This document shows, in pieces, positions 61,387 to 64,000 of a DNA stretch of 64,000 nucleotides (position 1 is the stretch's first letter; each line of letters begins with the position of its first letter). Both the position numbers and the translations under genes were made by a program. This stretch comes from Lachnospiraceae bacterium (GTDB lineage: Bacteria; Bacillota; Clostridia; Lachnospirales; Lachnospiraceae), in contig JAFLTE010000010.1 of NCBI GenBank assembly GCA_022510565.1, forward strand, positions 1-64,000, written 5' to 3'. The notes below the pieces were generated by a model. The model saw nothing but the letters and a program-made list of their open reading frames with translations, was not told the origin of the DNA and did not search any database.

Positions 61387-62376
61387 TTATTCAATTTTTG
61401 CTAATTCCGTACCAAAAAAAAATTCTTTTAATATTTCATCGAAGTTTGCTCCGTTTATTGCCTTGCAGTTCGCACCGTATTGGCTCATACCGAAACCGTG
61501 CCCCACGCCCGTCACATGAAAAATAATCTGCGTGTCCGTAAGCTCCGTTTCAAAGGATGCTGACGGCAAAGCAAACAAGTATCGGAAAGCCTCCCCGTCC
61601 ATTTTGCCGACCTCCTCTTTTTCTATATAGAATGACACATTTGTCACATATCCTGTCTCATCATAGACAAACTGCATCCCTTCCCACAGTTCCTGAGAAG
61701 AGTATTCGTCTCCTATATGCGACCGGATTTCTTGCAGATAATTAACTTTGGAAACGGTCACCTCACTGTGATACTCCTGCGCTGCTTTATCCTGCTCACA
61801 GGATATACTTGTCAGATAGGGATATTTGTCTGTCCGCCATACCTTAGCCGCATCTCTCGTCCTGCCGTTGCTGATTTTGAAATAAGAAGCCTGAATAGGA
61901 TCGCCCTGATAACACAAATATAACCCTTTTGTCTCCTCCACGGCTTCCGTGTAGGGCAAAATATTTACGTCATTTCCGGTATCCGTCTCGTACCATTTCT
62001 CAAGACCGTCTCCCGATATCCGAAGTCTGTCGCCACCTTGTTCCTGCCACGCCCGAATAACCTCCGTCCTTAGAAGCACCGCCTGTGCCTTAAGAGCTTC
62101 CTTCTCATAATTCTCCGGCATAACCGATTCCAGCTTATACACCAGATACTCTTCCGGCGAAAGCTCCCATACACCCCATTTCATATCCGCCAGTATTCGA
62201 AACTCTTCTTGTCCATCTATCTGCTCCCGATGCTTTCCGGCGCGAAGAGCATCTGTTTCCACGCCTACATGTCCCCACAGACATGCGCATACATAAGGCA
62301 ACAAAAAAACAAACAAAAGAAAGCCTCCGGCATCTCTCTTGTTTGTTCTTTTTAAGACGATTCTGTTCTCTTCCAT
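61387..62376 (-). CDS. spoIID: Stage II sporulation protein D
   Basis: I start it at ATG 62376 with GGGGTG upstream; a GTG four codons earlier is the alternative. The 329-residue protein has a membrane anchor (GGFLLFVFLLPYVCACLWG) and a SpoIID/LytB domain with PENYEKEALKAQAVLLRTEV and the end HVTGVGHGFGMSQYGANC. SpoIID is a lytic transglycosylase that thins peptidoglycan during engulfment of the forespore. The conserved A/S-E-M-P stretch that carries the catalytic glutamate reads S84-V85-M86-P87, with E83 two residues earlier. Whether E83 replaces it, or the enzyme is altered, is open. Confidence 0.92.
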   Translation of the reverse strand: MEENRIVLKRTNKRDAGGFLLFVFLLPYVCACLWGHVGVETDALRAGKHREQIDGQEEFRILADMKWGVWELSPEEYLVYKLESVMPENYEKEALKAQAVLLRTEVIRAWQEQGGDRLRISGDGLEKWYETDTGNDVNILPYTEAVEETKGLYLCYQGDPIQASYFKISNGRTRDAAKVWRTDKYPYLTSISCEQDKAAQEYHSEVTVSKVNYLQEIRSHIGDEYSSQELWEGMQFVYDETGYVTNVSFYIEKEEVGKMDGEAFRYLFALPSASFETELTDTQIIFHVTGVGHGFGMSQYGANCKAINGANFDEILKEFFFGTELAKIE

Positions 62377-62440
62377 GAAACACCCCACACATTCTATATG
62401 TATGTGCGCATCTCACGGTATATTCCCGCGCGCAATAAGC

Positions 62441-63505
62441 CTATCTTGCTAAATCCAAATGCTGCACGGTGGACACATTCCCGTTCTCGTACAGGAAAAT
62501 GCCCGTGTTTCTGATCATGGCATTATTGTGGTTATCATGCGCGGAATTCAGGGCAAACTGTGTAGATATATTACCAAGCCCTATAGCGCCCACGCCGAGG
62601 TCGGACAGATGATACAAGATGTCATTCCCCTTTTCATCTTTTGTCCAGATTAATAACTTATCCCATATCTCATCTGCTTCGTCAATCCAACCGTTTCCGT
62701 CGGAATCGTATTTGGACAAGTCAGCGAATCCGTTGCCGGACTTCGTTCCGAAAAGCTCCCCGCCGTCGTTGATGATACCGTCACCGTTCAAATCCAACGC
62801 CAGAAAACCACTGCCGGGATTAAGCATGGATAACTCTTCCTCTATGCCGTCCTGATCTAAGTCAAAGAAAAACTTCTGGTCCGATACACTCGCCACATTG
62901 GTGTCCAGATTAATTACCAGCGGATCGCAGTACCTCACTCCGGTAGTGTAAGTCTCCTCGTAGTACTGTTCAAATCTACGGCTCATGGAAAATTCCAAAT
63001 TGAACTCCAATTCTCTGCCGTCCGCCGTTACCACTTTACCCACTGTGGAAAATGTCGTATGCTCCTCCTCCATATGGTAATAGGAATTGGTAAGCGTATT
63101 GATCTGAATGTTCTGCTGCCCCATATCGCCTATGTTCCAGAAGCTCTGGTCAAACCTCCCGCTGCGGTAACCGAACAGGAGCTCCATCAGAAACTGCATA
63201 CAACGCTGTCTGATGGTATACAGGGCATCCTCCGGCTGTCTTCTTGCCGTAATCCTTCCCGGATTGGATAAGTTCTTAAAATGCGTCGTGATATCCTCTA
63301 AATTTGCGCCATTTTCTTCGTTCTCTTCTGTCTGATCCGCCTGTTCCATATTATGACCGGAACTGACAAGTCCACCCAAAAGGCCTCCCAAACCTTGGTT
63401 CAGCTTGCCCGAAGCACGCGTAGAAGAGGCTGTCACCGACTTTGCCGTCACAGAAGTATACCTTCTGCTCGATTCCATACCTATTACACTGGAATCAATT
63501 CTCAC
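62441..63505 (-). CDS. Protein with EF-hand-like calcium loops
   Basis: The 354-residue protein has a Ser/Thr-rich N-terminus without a signal peptide (MRIDSSVIGMESSRRYTSV), a middle helical region with FLMELLFGYRSGRF, and a C-terminal part with acidic loops DLDQDGIEEEL, DLNGDGIINDGGELFG and YDSDGNGWIDEAD that look like calcium-binding (dockerin or EF-hand type) loops. I recall similar proteins in clostridia and other firmicutes, of unknown role, sometimes near sporulation or surface genes. It lies upstream of spoIID on the same strand with a 64-base gap. The 221 bases upstream (63506-63726) show nothing I can name. Confidence 0.8.
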   Translation of the reverse strand: MRIDSSVIGMESSRRYTSVTAKSVTASSTRASGKLNQGLGGLLGGLVSSGHNMEQADQTEENEENGANLEDITTHFKNLSNPGRITARRQPEDALYTIRQRCMQFLMELLFGYRSGRFDQSFWNIGDMGQQNIQINTLTNSYYHMEEEHTTFSTVGKVVTADGRELEFNLEFSMSRRFEQYYEETYTTGVRYCDPLVINLDTNVASVSDQKFFFDLDQDGIEEELSMLNPGSGFLALDLNGDGIINDGGELFGTKSGNGFADLSKYDSDGNGWIDEADEIWDKLLIWTKDEKGNDILYHLSDLGVGAIGLGNISTQFALNSAHDNHNNAMIRNTGIFLYENGNVSTVQHLDLAR

Positions 63506-63726
63506 TATAACCTCCTTTTGCCCAGACCCCTATCTATGCCTGTCTGTGCCACCGACTACACCCTCCCTGATGCATGGCAATAGAAAGGACGGCATCCTCA
63601 AAGTAAATCCTTTTCTTTGAAAAACACCGTCCATGGTCTGTACATCATTCACATTCAAGAAACAATCGTCTGGCCAAGAGCAACCGTCCCTTGTACCTTA
63701 TATATCGACTGCCTCATCCGATTAGT

Positions 63727-64000
63727 TTAGCCCACTCTGTTATAATTGATCAAGCATCCTTTGAGGATAATCTGTCTCTCCTCATCTGTCAGTTCACCCA
63801 GACGCATCTCAAACTCCTTAAGCTTCCCTTCTTCCACAGATACCTTATATGCCTTAATTACGTCCGCTTTCTCCGCAACCGCTTTCTTAATATCAGGCAG
63901 GAACAGATAATCCAGATTCTTGAAAGGAAGCTCACCTTCCGGAATGAGGAACGGAAGCATACCCCAGTTAATCAGATTTGACCGATAACGTTTGGTCGCG
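63727..64000 (-). CDS. Aconitase-family hydratase, C-terminal end (cut by window edge)
   Basis: The frame is open to the window edge and reads ATKRYRSNLINWGMLPFLIPEG then KNLDYLFLPDI and ends after a helical tail. R-x-NLINWGMLPF resembles the swivel domain of aconitase-family proteins (NLINFGILP in aconitase), especially the YbhJ-like hydratases of anaerobes. About 91 residues are visible; the iron-sulfur part is outside the window. The ATG inside the frame at 63960 is therefore not the start. Confidence 0.75.
   Translation of the reverse strand, partial: ATKRYRSNLINWGMLPFLIPEGELPFKNLDYLFLPDIKKAVAEKADVIKAYKVSVEEGKLKEFEMRLGELTDEERQIILKGCLINYNRVG

Overview
The window looks like a chromosomal segment of a spore-forming, anaerobic gut-type Clostridium relative, most likely Lachnospiraceae. 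The evidence is the set of spore genes (spoIIID, sipL, a spoIID/spoIIQ-like pair), the purB-type clostridial pyrC-pyrK-pyrD order, strong AGGAGG ribosome sites, many glycoside hydrolases for plant glycans, and a CptIN-type toxin-antitoxin module, a family first described from Coprococcus and its relatives. I have no database search, so the family-level placement is an inference.

Layout. 1-545: a type III toxin-antitoxin module cut by the window edge (toxin gene, terminator, 45-nt RNA repeats). 686-6132: guaA, spoIIID and a large PAS hybrid histidine kinase. 6323-8544: an AmmeMemoRadiSam pair. 8731-12439: a small unknown gene, an XRE regulator with a perfect palindrome beside it, and an ABC exporter with DUF3021 and LytTR partners. 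12597-13511: a NERD-domain membrane protein. 13686-21033: the most striking region, described below. 21079-28814: housekeeping (NlpC/P60 hydrolase, asnS, foldase lipoprotein, murI, GntR regulator, ispE). 28927-31089: two unknown genes. 31176-49128: a glycan-use locus. 49248-64000: membrane spermidine-synthase-like protein, sipL, pyrimidine genes, plsC-like acyltransferase, a GH9-like lipoprotein, amidohydrolase, spoIIQ-like and spoIID genes, a calcium-loop protein and the end of an aconitase-family gene.

Main discovery. Two perfect 62-bp inverted repeats (14647-14708 and 20945-21006) bracket a 6.2-kb A+T-rich segment. A complete tyrosine recombinase lies 40 bp outside the left repeat. Inside, a glycosyltransferase plus an ATP-grasp gene read inward from the left, and a 1380-residue SIR2-NACHT/STAND-TPR protein (an Avs-like defence architecture) reads inward from the right; they meet tail to tail. 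A near-consensus promoter sits just outside the right repeat and points into the segment. Inversion would therefore swap which cassette is placed behind that fixed promoter: the SIR2-STAND gene now, the glycosyltransferase/ATP-grasp pair after flipping. This looks like a phase-variable either/or switch between an immune NTPase and a probable surface-modification cassette.

Glycan locus. A CUT1-type binding lipoprotein and two permeases (no ATPase gene nearby) stand with cytoplasmic GH74, two GH31, GH42, GH29 and GH27 enzymes and an esterase-like hydrolase. Together these fit import and stepwise trimming of fucosylated, galactosylated xyloglucan oligosaccharides. The transporter promoter contains a run of nine G in its 17-bp spacer, a possible slippage switch. 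Other oddities are a dispersed 65-bp palindrome that carries the spoIIID ribosome site, a similar hairpin at sipL, and a GH9-like lipoprotein that has lost all three catalytic residues.
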